Notes: generated by a model not told the origin, from the sequence alone. A stretch of 64,000 nt of DNA from Halobacillus massiliensis (GCF_900166625.1 NZ_LT800499.1:2082854-2146853); one strand, 5' to 3'. Counted from the first letter of the stretch, positions 18,802 through 28,184 are shown. Numbers and translations: made by a program.

Positions 18802-18841
18802 AAAAAAACCTTAAAGATTAATTTAATCTTTAAGGTTTTTT
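18802..18841 (-). terminator. Terminator of yqkF
   Basis: Long A/T-rich stem AAACCTTAAAGATTA / TAATCTTTAAGGTTT with A and T runs at its ends, 5 bp past the yqkF stop. Confidence 0.85.
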
Positions 18842-18845
18842 ACTC

Positions 18846-19766
18846 TTAACGGTGCTTATCATATTTAAGAGGTTTCGTCATGGATTGTACTTCACCGAAT
18901 ATTTGATCAGTGATTGGGGTGGCAGAAAGGTAGGTCAGGTTTTTCTCAAGCTGCTCAACTGAACTGGCACCAAAGACGGCAGTAGCTACAGAAGAGTGGT
19001 ACAGGATATATTGCAGGGCCAGGGCTTCAGCCGTACGATCTTCACTCTGGTAGTCCCGCCACTTTTTCTCAATGGCCAGCAGTTCTTCATAACTGTATTC
19101 AAGAAAACCTTCTTTTCCTTTTTCATTTACCTTTTCTTCAGCATTAGAGGAAAGCATTCCTTTAGCCATCGGCCCCCGGGCCAAAACGCTGATGTTGTTC
19201 TCTGTTAGGAGATTGAGAATTTCTTCCTCTGGTCTTCTGTCAAGAAGGTTGTACTGCATCATGACACTAACAATTGAAGAATTTCTCACAAATTCCCTAA
19301 TAACATTAGGACGGATCGAAGAGATTCCATACTCTCGAATCAATCCTTCCTTTTTCAGTTCTTCAAAAGCTTCAATCGTTTCGTCTATAGGATCTTCAAT
19401 CGTTCCTCCATGAAGCTGGTACAAGTCTATATAGTCAGTCCCCAGCCGCTGTAGGCTGTCTTTTACACCGCTTTTTATATGTTTTTTTGAAGGATCCCAT
19501 GTCCAGCCTTCTTGACCCGGCGTGAAATTATTGCCGACTTTTGTTCCGAGAATGACTTCTTCCCTGCGGTCTTTTATCGCTTCACCGACAATGCGTTCAT
19601 TTTCACCAAAGTCATATAAGTCGGCAGTATCCAAATAATTAATCCCCGCATCGAGCGCACGGTCTATGATTTCTTTGGCCTTGTTATAGTCTGAACCCAG
19701 CGACATACAGCCAAGACCTATTTCAGAAACATGCAGATCAGAATTTCCAATTTGTCTTTTATTCAT
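18846..19766 (-). CDS. yqkF: Aldo/keto reductase (YqkF-like)
   Basis: 306-residue TIM-barrel oxidoreductase. The catalytic tetrad is visible: Asp and Tyr in YLDTADLYDFGENE, Lys in ILGTKVGN, and His in LYQLHGG. The C-terminal NADP-binding part (TAVFGASSVEQLEKNL) is intact. The physiological substrate is unknown. Its position divergent from nudF matches yqkF in B. subtilis. The ribosome-binding site AAAGGAAG precedes the ATG. Confidence 0.87.
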   Translation of the reverse strand: MNKRQIGNSDLHVSEIGLGCMSLGSDYNKAKEIIDRALDAGINYLDTADLYDFGENERIVGEAIKDRREEVILGTKVGNNFTPGQEGWTWDPSKKHIKSGVKDSLQRLGTDYIDLYQLHGGTIEDPIDETIEAFEELKKEGLIREYGISSIRPNVIREFVRNSSIVSVMMQYNLLDRRPEEEILNLLTENNISVLARGPMAKGMLSSNAEEKVNEKGKEGFLEYSYEELLAIEKKWRDYQSEDRTAEALALQYILYHSSVATAVFGASSVEQLEKNLTYLSATPITDQIFGEVQSMTKPLKYDKHR

Positions 19767-19900
19767 AAAGTTGAACTTCCTTTCACTTGAGAGTTTTAAA
19801 ACGGATAATTTACCATCTTTAGCTTTATATAAGGTTATAGTTCAAGTCTTTTCTCTCCCTATGATAAACTATTTATAGACTTTAAGAGAGGATGAAGCAT

Positions 19901-20446
19901 GTGCGTAAATTTGAAGAAGTCACCACAGAATCTGAGGAGATCTATAAAGGGAGAATCGTCCATTTAAAGGTTGACAGTGTTACTTTACCCGATGGGAATA
20001 CATCTAAACGAGAGATCATTAAGCATCCGGGAGCGGTAGCGATAATTGCTCAAAAGGAAGATGGCAAAATTATATTTGTAGAGCAGTATCGTAAAGCGAT
20101 GGAAAAAAGTATGGTAGAGATTCCCGCCGGCAAGCTTGAAGAAGGTGAGGAGCCTATTGTAACAGCTAAGCGTGAGCTGGAGGAAGAAACGGGATATACT
20201 TCTGATAATTTAAAGTTGATCCGTACATTTTATACTTCCCCCGGGTTTGCCGATGAACTCGTCCATGTTTATTATACGAATGATCTTACAAAGCTTGAAG
20301 AAAAAGTAGACGGAGATGAAGATGAGTTCGTGGAGCTTATGGAACTGACTCTAACTGAAGCCGAGAAGCTGGAGGAAGAAGAGAGAATACATGATGCTAA
20401 AACTTCCTACGCCCTTCTATATTTAAAATTGAGGGAGCAAAAGTGA
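19901..20446 (+). CDS. nudF: ADP-ribose pyrophosphatase (Nudix)
   Basis: 181 residues from the GTG at 19901. The ATG at 19892 abuts the ribosome-binding site (AGAGAGG), and the GTG start matches the B. subtilis NudF N-terminus. The full Nudix box is present as GKLEEGEEPIVTAKRELEEE-TGY, with VEQYRKAMEKSMVEIPAG before it. It hydrolyses ADP-ribose to AMP and ribose-5-phosphate. Its last bases overlap the start of the endonuclease Q gene (GTGA), so the two are translationally coupled. Confidence 0.92.
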   Translation: MRKFEEVTTESEEIYKGRIVHLKVDSVTLPDGNTSKREIIKHPGAVAIIAQKEDGKIIFVEQYRKAMEKSMVEIPAGKLEEGEEPIVTAKRELEEETGYTSDNLKLIRTFYTSPGFADELVHVYYTNDLTKLEEKVDGDEDEFVELMELTLTEAEKLEEEERIHDAKTSYALLYLKLREQK

Positions 20447-21615
20447 CTGCTCATTTCTTTGCCGACCTTCATGTTCACATAGGCAGAGACTGGCAAGGAC
20501 ACCCTGTAAAGATTACTGGATCAAAAAACTTAACACTTACTGAAATTTTGAAAACGGCAAGCAGAAGAAAAGGAATTGACTTAGTCGGAGTGATAGATGC
20601 TCAGGCTCCGCGAGTACAGGAGGAACTGATCGATCTAATCAAACGAGGAATGGCTTCAGAATTAACCAGGGGAGGGGTACTGTTCGAAAAAACGCTGCTA
20701 ATTCTCGGTAGTGAGATAGAAATCTATGATTCAAGATGCAGCGGACCAATCCATGTTCTCTGTTATCTTCCGACTTTGGAAAAAATGAAAGTATTCAGCT
20801 CGTGGCTTGCAGAACGAATGACTAATATTCATCTTAGTTCCCAAAGGTTCTATGGGAAAGGTATTGAGCTTCAGGAAAAAGTTCGGCAATTAGGCGGATT
20901 GTTTATTCCCGCTCATATTTTCACTCCTTATAAGAGTCTTTACGGTAAAGGTGTAAAAAAGAGCCTGAGTGAAGTATTTGAGTATCATTTAATAGATGCA
21001 GTAGAACTTGGCTTAAGTTCAGATACAGGAATGGCTGACGGTATTTCAGAGCTTCATGATTTTCCACTTCTTACGAATTCTGATGCGCACTCCTCTGGAA
21101 AGATAGCGAGAGAATACCAGAAGCTGCAGCTAAACCGGTTGTCGTTTGAGGAATTTGCAAAAGCTCTGAAGAGTGAGGATGAATGCGGAATTATTTCTAA
21201 CTATGGGATGAACCCAAAACTCGGGAAATATCATCAGTCTGTTTGTGCCATGTGCTATTGGCATGCGAAAAGTTCTCAAGTTCATTGCGAAAACTGCGGA
21301 TCAAATAAAATAGTTAAAGGTGTATCTGATCGTATAGAAGAGTTGAGTAACGGTTTTTCACCCCCAAGAAGGCCGCCTTACATCTATCAAGTGCCTCTTG
21401 ACTATCTTCCCGGGGTAGGGAAAAAAACCTATGAAAAGCTGCTGGATGCTTTTGGCACGGAAATGGCGGTTTTGCATGAGGCTTCTTATAGCAATCTATG
21501 TGAAGTAGTTACTAAACAGGTAGCCGAGTCGATAACATTGATGCGAGCAGGGAAGCTTAAGATTGAATCCGGAGGGGGAGGACATTACGGAAAAGTAGCA
21601 AAAAATCTCTCTTAA
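20443..21615 (+). CDS. PHP-domain endonuclease Q-type protein
   Basis: 390 residues. The N-terminal PHP phosphoesterase domain has FADLHVHIG, AHIFTPYKSLYG and TNSDAHS metal-binding segments. A CxxC zinc ribbon follows (CAMCYWHA ... CENCGSNKI, about residues 267-287), then a helix-hairpin-helix-like LPGVGKKTYEKLL near residue 325. This matches endonuclease Q, which nicks 5' of deaminated bases (uracil, hypoxanthine) in DNA and is known from some archaea and a few Bacillus species. It starts with GTG overlapping the nudF stop, behind GAGGGAG. I do not recall it in B. subtilis at this position. Confidence 0.82.
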   Translation: MTAHFFADLHVHIGRDWQGHPVKITGSKNLTLTEILKTASRRKGIDLVGVIDAQAPRVQEELIDLIKRGMASELTRGGVLFEKTLLILGSEIEIYDSRCSGPIHVLCYLPTLEKMKVFSSWLAERMTNIHLSSQRFYGKGIELQEKVRQLGGLFIPAHIFTPYKSLYGKGVKKSLSEVFEYHLIDAVELGLSSDTGMADGISELHDFPLLTNSDAHSSGKIAREYQKLQLNRLSFEEFAKALKSEDECGIISNYGMNPKLGKYHQSVCAMCYWHAKSSQVHCENCGSNKIVKGVSDRIEELSNGFSPPRRPPYIYQVPLDYLPGVGKKTYEKLLDAFGTEMAVLHEASYSNLCEVVTKQVAESITLMRAGKLKIESGGGGHYGKVAKNLS

Positions 21616-21681
21616 ATTTGGTCTATTTTTTATTCTTTCTTCATAGAGTAGTCGTAGTAGAGGAGAAAGGATGAAGCTTCC

Positions 21682-22320
21682 ATGCATCGAAATGTTAAGT
21701 TAGTGAAAAAAGATATTCATAACCATATGAGCATATTTGTCTTTATTTTTGTACTTTTTATTATGGGTATGATTTTTGGAGCTATCATTGTTAATAGTAT
21801 GAACTTTGTTCAAAAAGAAGATTTATTCTTTTATTTAAAACAGTTTTTTGAACAGATGACACTTTCTGAAGATACTTCACGTTCAAGTCTGTTAAAAGAA
21901 AGCATGTTTTACCATATAAAATATATGCTTTTGCTGTTTTTTCTTGGAATTTCGATAATTGGCATGCCGGTCATCACTGTCTTATTGTTTATAAAAGGCC
22001 TTGTTGTTGGATTCTCTGTCGGCTTTTTAGTTAATCAGATGGGCTGGTATGGACTGCTGCTTTCATCAGCATCCATCGCCCCTCAAAACATTCTAATTAT
22101 ACCGATCTACTTATTTGCCGGGGCTTTAGCACTTCTGTTTTCCTTAACATTGTGTAAACAGCTATTTATTAAGCGGGTTCACCAGCCAATCATGCAGGCA
22201 TTTGCTAAATACAGTGCTCTGTTCGGCCTATTGACAGCTTGTCTAATGGTAGCATCGGTCATTGAAGTATTTATAGCCCAGCCGCTGCTTGATGCCGCTG
22301 TTACTTGGTTATTTAAATAA
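21682..22320 (+). CDS. spoIIM: Stage II sporulation protein M
   Basis: 212 residues with about five hydrophobic membrane segments. It has the SpoIIM signature IKGLVVGFSVGFLV and an SSASIAPQNILIIPIYL segment. In the mother cell it works with SpoIID and SpoIIP to dissolve septal peptidoglycan for engulfment. Position before fur and after nudF matches B. subtilis. A CATAGAGT sequence at 21642 resembles a sigma-E -10, but its -35 is poor. The ribosome-binding site AGGAGAAAGGA precedes the ATG. Confidence 0.92.
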   Translation: MHRNVKLVKKDIHNHMSIFVFIFVLFIMGMIFGAIIVNSMNFVQKEDLFFYLKQFFEQMTLSEDTSRSSLLKESMFYHIKYMLLLFFLGISIIGMPVITVLLFIKGLVVGFSVGFLVNQMGWYGLLLSSASIAPQNILIIPIYLFAGALALLFSLTLCKQLFIKRVHQPIMQAFAKYSALFGLLTACLMVASVIEVFIAQPLLDAAVTWLFK

Positions 22321-22327
22321 ACATCTT

Positions 22328-22367
22328 TTTAATAATGATTATCATTAACATTTTATAATAATTATAA
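22328..22367 (+). promoter_or_regulatory. Fur-type box and PerR box upstream of fur
   Basis: TTATAATAATTATAA at 22353-22367 matches the PerR consensus (TTATAAT-N-ATTATAA) exactly. Just upstream, AATAATGATTATCATTA (about 22331-22347) closely matches the Fur 7-1-7 consensus. In B. subtilis fur is repressed by PerR. The Fur-type box suggests additional autoregulation or control of spoIIM read-through. Confidence 0.8.
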
Positions 22368-22368
22368 T

Positions 22369-22397
22369 TTGACACTCCTTCTGTCACTGCTTATAAT
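22369..22397 (+). promoter_or_regulatory. Sigma-A promoter of fur
   Basis: Consensus TTGACA at 22369-22374 and TATAAT at 22392-22397, with a 17-bp spacer. The PerR box ends one base before the -35. Confidence 0.88.
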
Positions 22398-22429
22398 AAA
22401 ATTGGTATTACGCGGGAGGGGCGATTGAC

Positions 22430-22891
22430 ATGGAACATCGCATTGAGCGAATAAAAAAACAACTGCATTCACAGAGCTATAAGCTGACTCCACAGCGGGA
22501 GGCGACAGTTCGCGTTCTCTTAGAAAATGAAGCTGATCATTTAAGTGCTGAAGATGTATACCTCCTCGTAAAAGAGAAAGCACCTGAAATTGGATTAGCG
22601 ACCGTTTACCGAACACTTGAACTGCTCTCTGAATTAAAAGTTGTGGACAAAATTAATTTTGGTGACGGCGTTTCAAGGTATGACCTTCGTAAAGAAGGGG
22701 CCGAGCATTTTCACCATCATCTCGTCTGTATTGAGTGCGGATCCGTTGAGGAAATTGAGGAAGATCTGCTTGGAGATGTTGAGAAACTTATTGAAGGACA
22801 ATGGGGATTTGAAGTAAAAGACCACCGCCTGACCTTTCACGGTATATGCCGTGTCTGTCAGAAAGCAGCGGTTTCCAATTCATCATCTTAA
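22430..22891 (+). CDS. fur: Ferric uptake regulator Fur
   Basis: 153 residues. It has an N-terminal winged helix (YKLTPQREATVRVLLE, then GLATVYRTLELLSEL) and a C-terminal dimerisation domain with the HHHLVC metal site and two CxxC zinc motifs (CIECG and CRVCQ). With iron bound it represses siderophore and iron-uptake genes. Fur, PerR and Zur are similar; gene order (spoIIM-fur-yqzK-xerD) decides for Fur. The ribosome-binding site GGGAGGGG precedes the ATG. Confidence 0.92.
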   Translation: MEHRIERIKKQLHSQSYKLTPQREATVRVLLENEADHLSAEDVYLLVKEKAPEIGLATVYRTLELLSELKVVDKINFGDGVSRYDLRKEGAEHFHHHLVCIECGSVEEIEEDLLGDVEKLIEGQWGFEVKDHRLTFHGICRVCQKAAVSNSSS

Positions 22892-22900
22892 TATTTACGT

Positions 22901-22937
22901 AATACCCGTGAGAGAATAAGTGTCTCACGGGTATTTT
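22901..22937 (+). terminator. Terminator of fur
   Basis: Perfect stem ATACCCGTGAGA / TCTCACGGGTAT followed by TTTAATTTT. Confidence 0.88.
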
Positions 22938-23095
22938 AATTTTAAAGGAGCCTTCTGATTTTTTAGAAAGCCCTTTAATCATTTCTATTTACAAAAATAA
23001 TAAAATCGTGTAGTTTAATCTTGTATGAGCAAATAAAGTATATTTCATCGCAAAATAGGCATATCCTTTATAAATAAATGTTTTATGGAGGGCCT

Positions 23096-23314
23096 ATGAA
23101 TAAAAGTAATCATCAACTTAACGAATTGATTAAAGTGCTCATCATTTTTACGGTTTGTACGAGCTTATTCTATATGGCTTTGCGAGTCATTCACGATCAG
23201 CATGAAAGAAGCCATAGATACGATCCGCCAGGCGGGGCGGCAGTTAAGGTATCAACTTCTGTAGATCCTGAATGGACCGATAGATTATTCATATTCTTTC
23301 AGCTAGGAGAATAA
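23096..23314 (+). CDS. yqzK: YqzK-like DUF4227 membrane protein
   Basis: 72 residues from the ATG at 23096, which follows GGAGGG by 4 bp. The upstream ATG at 23078 lacks a ribosome-binding site. One transmembrane helix spans about residues 11-31 (IKVLIIFTVCTSLFYMALR), followed by a hydrophilic tail with HRYDPPGG. This matches the short DUF4227/YqzK family that stands between fur and xerD in Bacillus. Function is unknown. It ends 3 bp before xerD, so it is likely coupled with it. Confidence 0.8.
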   Translation: MNKSNHQLNELIKVLIIFTVCTSLFYMALRVIHDQHERSHRYDPPGGAAVKVSTSVDPEWTDRLFIFFQLGE

Positions 23315-23317
23315 AAG

Positions 23318-24205
23318 ATGAAGTTTGCTTTAGAGGATTTCTTTCACTATCTGACAGTAGAGCGGGGGCTCTCATCAAATACTATCCAATCATATAAGCG
23401 AGACTTGACACAGTACCTTTTGTTTTTACACGAGTCAGAAAAAATTGAGGACTGGGAACACGTTTCCCGTGCTCATATTATGAAATACCTATATGTATTG
23501 AATGATAAAGGCCGTTCACCTGCAACAGTAGCAAGGCTTTTATCTTCTATACGGCTTTTTCACCAGTTTCTGATACGTGAAAAATTATCCAATCAGGACC
23601 CCAGCTTACATATAGAAACACCCAAAAAGGATCGCACCCTTCCAAAAGTTCTTTCTTCCGATGATGTCGAGAAATTATTAAGTCTTCCGGTAAAAGATGC
23701 GTTGAGTGCCAGAAATAAAGCCATGCTTGAGATCCTGTATGCCACAGGTCTTAGAGTAACAGAACTCATTTCTTTAAAAGTAAGCGACTTGCACTTAATG
23801 ATGGGATTCGTCAGGTGTATGGGTAAAGGTTCAAAAGAACGGATCATTCCTTTAGGGGAAATGGCGAAAGAGGCGCTGGAAAAATATCTGGAAGGTCCGC
23901 GGGGCCAGCTCGTTAAGAATAAGCGGACAGAGCAGCTGTTTGTTAATCACCATGGTTCCCCGATATCCAGACAGGGATTCTGGAAAGTGTTGAAAGCGGT
24001 TGCCCTGGAGGCCGGTATTACTAAAGAAATAACGCCGCATACACTGCGTCACTCGTTCGCCACTCATTTACTGGAAAATGGGGCTGATTTAAGGGCCGTT
24101 CAGGAAATGTTAGGGCATGCAGATATTTCTACAACACAAATATACACACATGTGACAAAATCGCGTTTAAAAGATGTTTATCGCTCTTATCATCCAAGAG
24201 CGTAA
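23318..24205 (+). CDS. xerD: Site-specific tyrosine recombinase XerD
   Basis: 295 residues, a normal Xer length. It has an N-terminal SAM-like DNA-binding domain ([19 protein letters not shown]) and a catalytic domain with Arg in [32 protein letters not shown] (His, Arg), [14 protein letters not shown] (His and the nucleophilic Tyr). It acts with CodV/XerC at dif to resolve chromosome dimers. Locus position matches ripX of B. subtilis. Confidence 0.94.
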   Translation: MKFALEDFFHYLTVERGLSSNTIQSYKRDLTQYLLFLHESEKIEDWEHVSRAHIMKYLYVLNDKGRSPATVARLLSSIRLFHQFLIREKLSNQDPSLHIETPKKDRTLPKVLSSDDVEKLLSLPVKDALSARNKAMLEILYATGLRVTELISLKVSDLHLMMGFVRCMGKGSKERIIPLGEMAKEALEKYLEGPRGQLVKNKRTEQLFVNHHGSPISRQGFWKVLKAVALEAGITKEITPHTLRHSFATHLLENGADLRAVQEMLGHADISTTQIYTHVTKSRLKDVYRSYHPRA

Positions 24206-24301
24206 TTTCTTTTTTATTTTAAGTTGTCTGACATCCTACAACCTAGAATCAAGCGTAGTTTTATGCAGCTGGGGAAAAGTATTATTTAGGAGGTTATTAA
24301 A

Positions 24302-25480
24302 ATGAATTCATTTAAAAGAGTGTTTTTAATAGTTATGGACTCTGTAGGTATAGGAGAAGCTCCGGATGCTGAAAAGTTTAATGATAAAGGTGCTAATACA
24401 CTTGGCCATATCGCTGAGCATATGGGCGGTTTAAAAATGCCGCATATGGGATCGCTGGGCTTAAGCAACATCCGTCAAATCAAAGGAATTGAAGAAGTGA
24501 AAAAGCCTAAAGCACATTACACAACAATGGTAGAGGCTTCAAATGGTAAAGATACAATGACTGGACACTGGGAAATAATGGGTCTACACATTCCACAGCC
24601 GTTCCGGACATTTCCAGACGGCTTTCCTGATGAGCTATTAGACAAAATAAAGGAAAAGTCAGGACGCGGCATTGTAGGTAACAAACCTGCTTCGGGTACT
24701 GAGATTCTTGTGGAGCTTGGAGATCATCATATGAAAACGGGTGATTTAATTGTATATACTTCAGCAGACTCAGTGCTGCAAATTGCCGCTCATGAGGATA
24801 TAGTTCCACTTGAGGAATTATATGAAATTTGTGAATATGCCCGTGAATTAACGAAAGATGAAAAATATATGGTAGGACGAATCATTGCCCGCCCATTTGT
24901 CGGCAATCCGGGAGCTTTTGAGAGAACATCCAACCGTCACGACTATGCGTTAAAACCGTTTGGACAAACAGTGATGAATTATTTGGAGGATTCTGGAAAA
25001 GATGTCATTGCATTAGGGAAAATCTCCGATATTTATGATGGGGAAGGCGTAACCGAAGCTATTCGGACAACAGACAACATGGACGGAATGGATCAACTTG
25101 TAGCTTCCATGGAGAAAGACTTTGAAGGAGTAAGCTTTTTAAATCTGGTTGACTTCGATGCAAAATTCGGTCATCGCCGTGATCCTCAAGGTTATGGGGA
25201 CGCTCTGGAAGCTTATGATGCACGATTGCCGGAAGTGCTTGAAAAAATGACAGATGAAGACCTGCTGATTATTACAGCAGACCATGGGAACGATCCTATC
25301 CATCATGGGACAGACCACACGAGAGAACTTGTTCCTTTAATTGTTTACCATAATGGAATTGCGGAAGGAAAAGAACTCCCCCAACGTCTAACATTTGCTG
25401 ATATTGGAGCAACTATTGCAGATAATTTCTCCGCACACATGCCAGAGCATGGCACAAGCTTTTTAAAGGATATAAAATAG
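24302..25480 (+). CDS. deoB: Phosphopentomutase
   Basis: 392 residues. Alkaline-phosphatase-superfamily metal-binding segments are [13 protein letters not shown] with [11 protein letters not shown] at the N-terminus and [19 protein letters not shown] near the C-terminus. The phosphorylated Thr is in the [10 protein letters not shown] block. It interconverts (deoxy)ribose-1- and 5-phosphates. It is called drm in B. subtilis. The operon with punA and pdp feeds nucleoside sugars into central metabolism. The ribosome-binding site is TAGGAGG. Confidence 0.96.
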   Translation: MNSFKRVFLIVMDSVGIGEAPDAEKFNDKGANTLGHIAEHMGGLKMPHMGSLGLSNIRQIKGIEEVKKPKAHYTTMVEASNGKDTMTGHWEIMGLHIPQPFRTFPDGFPDELLDKIKEKSGRGIVGNKPASGTEILVELGDHHMKTGDLIVYTSADSVLQIAAHEDIVPLEELYEICEYARELTKDEKYMVGRIIARPFVGNPGAFERTSNRHDYALKPFGQTVMNYLEDSGKDVIALGKISDIYDGEGVTEAIRTTDNMDGMDQLVASMEKDFEGVSFLNLVDFDAKFGHRRDPQGYGDALEAYDARLPEVLEKMTDEDLLIITADHGNDPIHHGTDHTRELVPLIVYHNGIAEGKELPQRLTFADIGATIADNFSAHMPEHGTSFLKDIK

Positions 25481-25493
25481 GAGGCTGAGTATT

Positions 25494-26312
25494 ATGAAAA
25501 TGAACACAAAAGAAGCTGCTGCTTTTATTAGAGAAAATTTAACTACAACACCTGCTGTAGGATTGATTTTAGGCTCAGGTCTAGGGGTGCTTGCAGAAGA
25601 AATACAAAATCCTATTCAGATCAGCTATAAAGATATCCCGCATTTTCCTGAATCCACAGTGTCAGGTCATAAAGGTCAGCTTGTTATTGGAGAACTGGAA
25701 GGACGCCAGGTGATCGCAATGCAAGGGCGTTTCCATTATTATGAAGGCTATGATATGAAACAGGTGACATTCCCTGTTCGAGTTATGAAAGAACTGGGTG
25801 TGGAAACATTGTTTGTAACAAATGCAGCAGGCGGGATAAATGAGTCGTTCAATGCCGGTGACTTAATGGTCATTACAGATCATATCAACAATATGGGCGA
25901 TAATCCTTTAATCGGTGCAAATGACGATGATTTAGGGCCGCGTTTTCCGGATATGTCAGAAGCTTATGATCGCCGTTTAATTGACCATGCGATGAAGAGT
26001 GCTGATCGTCTGGGCCTGAAGATTCAAAGAGGGGTATATATCGGAAACAAAGGACCTGTTTATGAAACAGGAGCCGAAGTTAGAATGTTAAGAACATGGG
26101 GTGGAGATGCTGTAGGGATGTCTACAGTCCCGGAAGTAACCGTGGCCAACCATGCCGGGATTCGAGTGCTTGGAATTTCTTGTATTTCCAATATGGCTGC
26201 CGGAATTCTAGATCAGCCCCTGACTCATGAGGAAGTTATCGAGACAACAGCCCACGTAAGAGAAGACTTTTTAAGTTTTGTCAAAGATCTGCTAAAAACT
26301 CTGCCGGCATAG
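25494..26312 (+). CDS. punA: Purine-nucleoside phosphorylase I
   Basis: 272 residues. Family segments are LILGSGLGVL, the phosphate-binding VSGHKGQL, FHYYEGYDM, TNAAGGINESFNAGDLM and the substrate-site GDAVGMSTVPEV. It cleaves purine nucleosides with phosphate to base plus ribose-1-phosphate. It is called pupG in B. subtilis at this locus. The start follows TAGGAGGC and lies 13 bp after deoB, with pdp 23 bp downstream. Confidence 0.95.
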   Translation: MKMNTKEAAAFIRENLTTTPAVGLILGSGLGVLAEEIQNPIQISYKDIPHFPESTVSGHKGQLVIGELEGRQVIAMQGRFHYYEGYDMKQVTFPVRVMKELGVETLFVTNAAGGINESFNAGDLMVITDHINNMGDNPLIGANDDDLGPRFPDMSEAYDRRLIDHAMKSADRLGLKIQRGVYIGNKGPVYETGAEVRMLRTWGGDAVGMSTVPEVTVANHAGIRVLGISCISNMAAGILDQPLTHEEVIETTAHVREDFLSFVKDLLKTLPA

Positions 26313-26335
26313 GCTTGTAATAGGAGTGGAAACCA

Positions 26336-27637
26336 ATGAGAATGTATGATGTTATTGTTAAAAAGAGAGATGGACATGAACTGACCAAAGAAGAAATTGA
26401 GTTCTTTGTAGAAGGATATACAAAGGGAGAAATCCCAGACTATCAGGCATCTGCTTTTACAATGGCCATTTACTTTCAGAGTATGACTGAAAAAGAAACG
26501 GCGATTTTAACTCAAGCTATGGTAGACTCTGGTGAAATTATTGATCTTTCAGGAATTGAAGGACATATTGTAGACAAGCATTCAACCGGAGGTGTAGGGG
26601 ATAAAGTAACATTTATTGTCGGCCCGCTCGTTGCTTCAGCAGGCATACCTGTAGCCAAAATGTCAGGCCGCGGTCTAGGGCATACAGGGGGAACACTCGA
26701 CAAGCTTGAAGCTGTCCCTGGATTGGAAATAGAAATGTCCAAAGAAGATTTTATTTATAATGTTAATAAACATAAGCTTGCCGTTGCAGGTCAGACAGGC
26801 AACCTTGCTCCAGCGGATAAGAAGCTCTATGCTCTAAGGGATGTAACAGGTACTGTTAATTCAATGCCCCTGATTGCAGGATCAATTATGAGTAAAAAAT
26901 TAGCTTCAGGAGCAGACAGCATTGTTCTTGACGTGAAGACTGGCAGTGGAGCCTTTATGAAAACTCTTGAAGATTCAGAAGCGCTTGCTCGTGAAATGGT
27001 TAATATCGGGAATAACCTGGGAAGAAAAACAGTAGCCGTTATTAGCGATATGAATCAGCCGCTTGGTTTTGAAGTAGGTAACGCCAATGAAATTAAAGAA
27101 GCAGCTGAAATCTTACAAGGAAAAAAAGTAGAAGATTTAAGAAAACTCTCTTTGGAAATTGCCTCTCATATGACCGTACTTGCAGGAGCATTTGAAAGTT
27201 ATGAAGAAGCTTATCACACATTGGAGCAGAATTTAGAGAATGGAAAAGCATTCAAAGCCTTCCGTACTTTTATTGAAGCACAGCACGGCGATGTGAGTGT
27301 CATTGATGATCTTTCCAAGCTGCCTGCAGCAAAGCATGTAATTGAAGTACTTGCAGAAGAGAATGGATACGTTACAGCAATAGACGCAGAATCCATTGGA
27401 GTAGCGGCGATGTATTTAGGTGCAGGTCGAGCAACGAAAGAAGATAGAATCAACCACGGAGTAGGCATTACTTTAAATAAGAAAATCGGCGATTCTGTAA
27501 CTGTAGGTGAACCACTGGTTATCCTACACAGTGATAATAAAGACGCAGCTGACTCAGTAGAAAAAGTTAAAGAAGCTTATACCATTTCTTCTGAAAAAGT
27601 TGAAGCTCCTTCATTAATTCACAAAATCATTAAATAG
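26336..27637 (+). CDS. pdp: Pyrimidine-nucleoside phosphorylase
   Basis: 433 residues. The thymidine-phosphorylase family signature [16 protein letters not shown] (about residues 110-125) is intact, with [11 protein letters not shown] (phosphate loop), [22 protein letters not shown] and a C-terminal alpha/beta domain. It cleaves uridine and (deoxy)thymidine. In B. subtilis pdp lies elsewhere with dra and nupC, so its place after punA here completes a purine-pyrimidine salvage operon. Confidence 0.95.
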   Translation: MRMYDVIVKKRDGHELTKEEIEFFVEGYTKGEIPDYQASAFTMAIYFQSMTEKETAILTQAMVDSGEIIDLSGIEGHIVDKHSTGGVGDKVTFIVGPLVASAGIPVAKMSGRGLGHTGGTLDKLEAVPGLEIEMSKEDFIYNVNKHKLAVAGQTGNLAPADKKLYALRDVTGTVNSMPLIAGSIMSKKLASGADSIVLDVKTGSGAFMKTLEDSEALAREMVNIGNNLGRKTVAVISDMNQPLGFEVGNANEIKEAAEILQGKKVEDLRKLSLEIASHMTVLAGAFESYEEAYHTLEQNLENGKAFKAFRTFIEAQHGDVSVIDDLSKLPAAKHVIEVLAEENGYVTAIDAESIGVAAMYLGAGRATKEDRINHGVGITLNKKIGDSVTVGEPLVILHSDNKDAADSVEKVKEAYTISSEKVEAPSLIHKIIK

Positions 27638-27680
27638 TTTTTCCTTTTTTATAAGGATGAACAGATATTCTATTAGCTGA

Positions 27681-27727
27681 AAGAAAACTGCACTTGAAAA
27701 GTTCGTGCAGTTTTCTTTTTTTTTGGC
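27681..27727 (+). terminator. Terminator of deoB-punA-pdp
   Basis: GAAAACTGCAC / GTGCAGTTTTC stem followed by nine T residues. Confidence 0.9.
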
Positions 27728-27796
27728 TCTCCTATAAAAACTTCTTTGATCTCAGAAATATGAGAAACCTGTTCCGTATGTCGAATAAAGAGAAAC

Positions 27797-27915
27797 GGAC
27801 CTGGGGAAACGACTCGCTTTCCATGGGTGAACGCTGAGTTTCCTCGGGCTTTTAGCCCTCCGGGATCTCCCCCTGTTCTATCCTCCCCTAGGAGTCTCGC
27901 CCTTTCCCCCGGCCC
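27797..27915 (-). repeat. Intergenic palindromic repeat, subfamily 2, copy B1
   Basis: Reads CCTGGGGAAACGACTCGC ... CCTCGGGCTTTTAGCCC ... CTAGGAGTCTCGCC ... CCCCCGGCCC. It is the reverse complement of A3. It has the block that corresponds to the IS110 insertion site and is unoccupied. Confidence 0.82.
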
Positions 27916-28122
27916 TTCGCGTTTATTAGGAGTAACGGAACATTTAGTAAGAGAAAACTATTTTCTAGAGTAGTTACTGAAACTACTGCGTTCCGTTCAT
28001 ACCATCGCCGGTAAAGAGGCTGGGAAATGGCGAGACTCCTGCAGGGAGAAGAGCCAAGGTGAGATCCGCGAGTGTAACGAGCTAGCTCACCGGCTCCCCG
28101 CGGAAAGCGAGCTATTTCCCAG
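27797..28122 (-). repeat. Composite repeat block, right arm of the inverted pair
   Basis: Near-identical reverse complement of 3821-4145, including the non-palindromic linker (GTAAGAGAAAACTATTTTC ... CATACCATCGCCGGT). Confidence 0.85.
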
Positions 28123-28130
28123 CCTCTTTT
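28016..28130 (-). repeat. Intergenic palindromic repeat, subfamily 1, copy B2
   Basis: Complete copy from GAGGCTGGGAAATGGCGAG to GCTATTTCCCAGCCTC, with the central GGTGAG / CTCACC stem. Counterpart of A2. Confidence 0.85.
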
Positions 28131-28184
28131 CTCCGTACTTGATAAACGGAACAGGTCTTTCTCTGAGAAGAATGAATATGAAGC

